DNA of 20,077 nucleotides, from NCBI GenBank assembly GCA_937917025.1, contig CALFSF010000207.1:1-20077 (forward strand), in the 5' to 3' direction. How positions within the stretch are numbered: position 1 is the stretch's first letter; each line of letters starts with the position of its first letter. Both the position numbers and the translations under genes were made by a program. A model generated the notes under the pieces. It worked only from the letters and a program-made list of their open reading frames with translations, was not told where the DNA came from and searched no databases. The DNA comes from an uncultured Paraburkholderia sp. (GTDB lineage Bacteria; Pseudomonadota; Gammaproteobacteria; Burkholderiales; Burkholderiaceae). Positions 20,042 through 20,077 of this stretch are shown piece after piece.

Positions 20042-20077
20042 CTTTGGCCTTTCCTTGCATTCATGTCGGTCTATTAG
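20042..20077. repeat. 36-bp direct repeat, copy 2 (at the window edge)
   Basis: This is the second copy of the 36-bp unit, 92 bp after the first, ending exactly at the window boundary, so a larger element may continue beyond it. Confidence 0.8.

Noticed and set aside
19950..20077. CRISPR array from the two direct repeats
   Set aside because: Only two copies, a 56-bp interval between them containing a hairpin, and no cas genes; more like a dispersed intergenic repeat.

Overview
The window (20,077 bp, GC-rich) looks like chromosomal DNA of a Burkholderia-group betaproteobacterium (Burkholderia, Paraburkholderia or Caballeronia). The indicators are the codon bias, a Gram-negative general porin of the type common in that group (signal peptide, QSSVTLYGVIDAG start, terminal Phe), the density of LysR, MarR and RpiR regulators, and 36-nt intergenic repeats at the right edge. 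No tRNA, rRNA, CRISPR, phage gene or transposase was recognised.

Region 1 (1-8230). After the 3' part of an MFS transporter lies a signalling locus. It has three tandem RcsB/NarL-type response regulators (1333-1983, 2149-2865, 2862-3506), an AqpZ-like aquaporin (3700-4443), and a BvgS/EvgS-like unorthodox sensor kinase on the same strand (4472-8227: periplasmic solute-binding domain, TM, PAS, PAS, HisKA/HATPase, degenerate receiver, receiver, Hpt). The kinase frame is cut by one in-frame TAA at 5831-5833. The three leaders with a fresh promoter opportunity (RR1, RR2, aquaporin) each hold a 14-bp site of the form TNRGA-N4-TCYNA. This resembles the enterobacterial RcsAB box and fits the RcsB-like recognition helices of the three regulators. 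The locus reads as a one-kinase, several-regulator phosphorelay that may autoregulate and control water or small-solute permeability.

Region 2 (8231-12624). A LysR regulator (minus strand, with its own terminator) is divergent from a porin gene. The porin's apparent start codon is ATT rather than ATG, and the gene ends in two successive hairpins. A secreted CHRD-domain protein and an HSL-type alpha/beta hydrolase follow.

Region 3 (12594-15633). A minus-strand EcsC-family protein converges on, and overlaps, the hydrolase. It is divergent from a 14-TMS DHA2 drug-efflux MFS gene, which is followed by a MarR regulator. Palindromes between the likely promoter and the MFS start are good MarR operator candidates.

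Region 4 (15653-19936). This is a D-amino-acid catabolic module: a PLP-dependent D-serine deaminase/D-threonine-aldolase-like enzyme (minus), a divergent RpiR regulator, an N-acyl-D-amino-acid deacylase and a RidA-family deaminase. The inferred order is deacylation of N-acyl-D-amino acids, elimination or deamination of the free D-amino acid, then hydrolysis of the reactive enamine/imine by RidA, under RpiR control. The last 140 bp are repeats with no gene.
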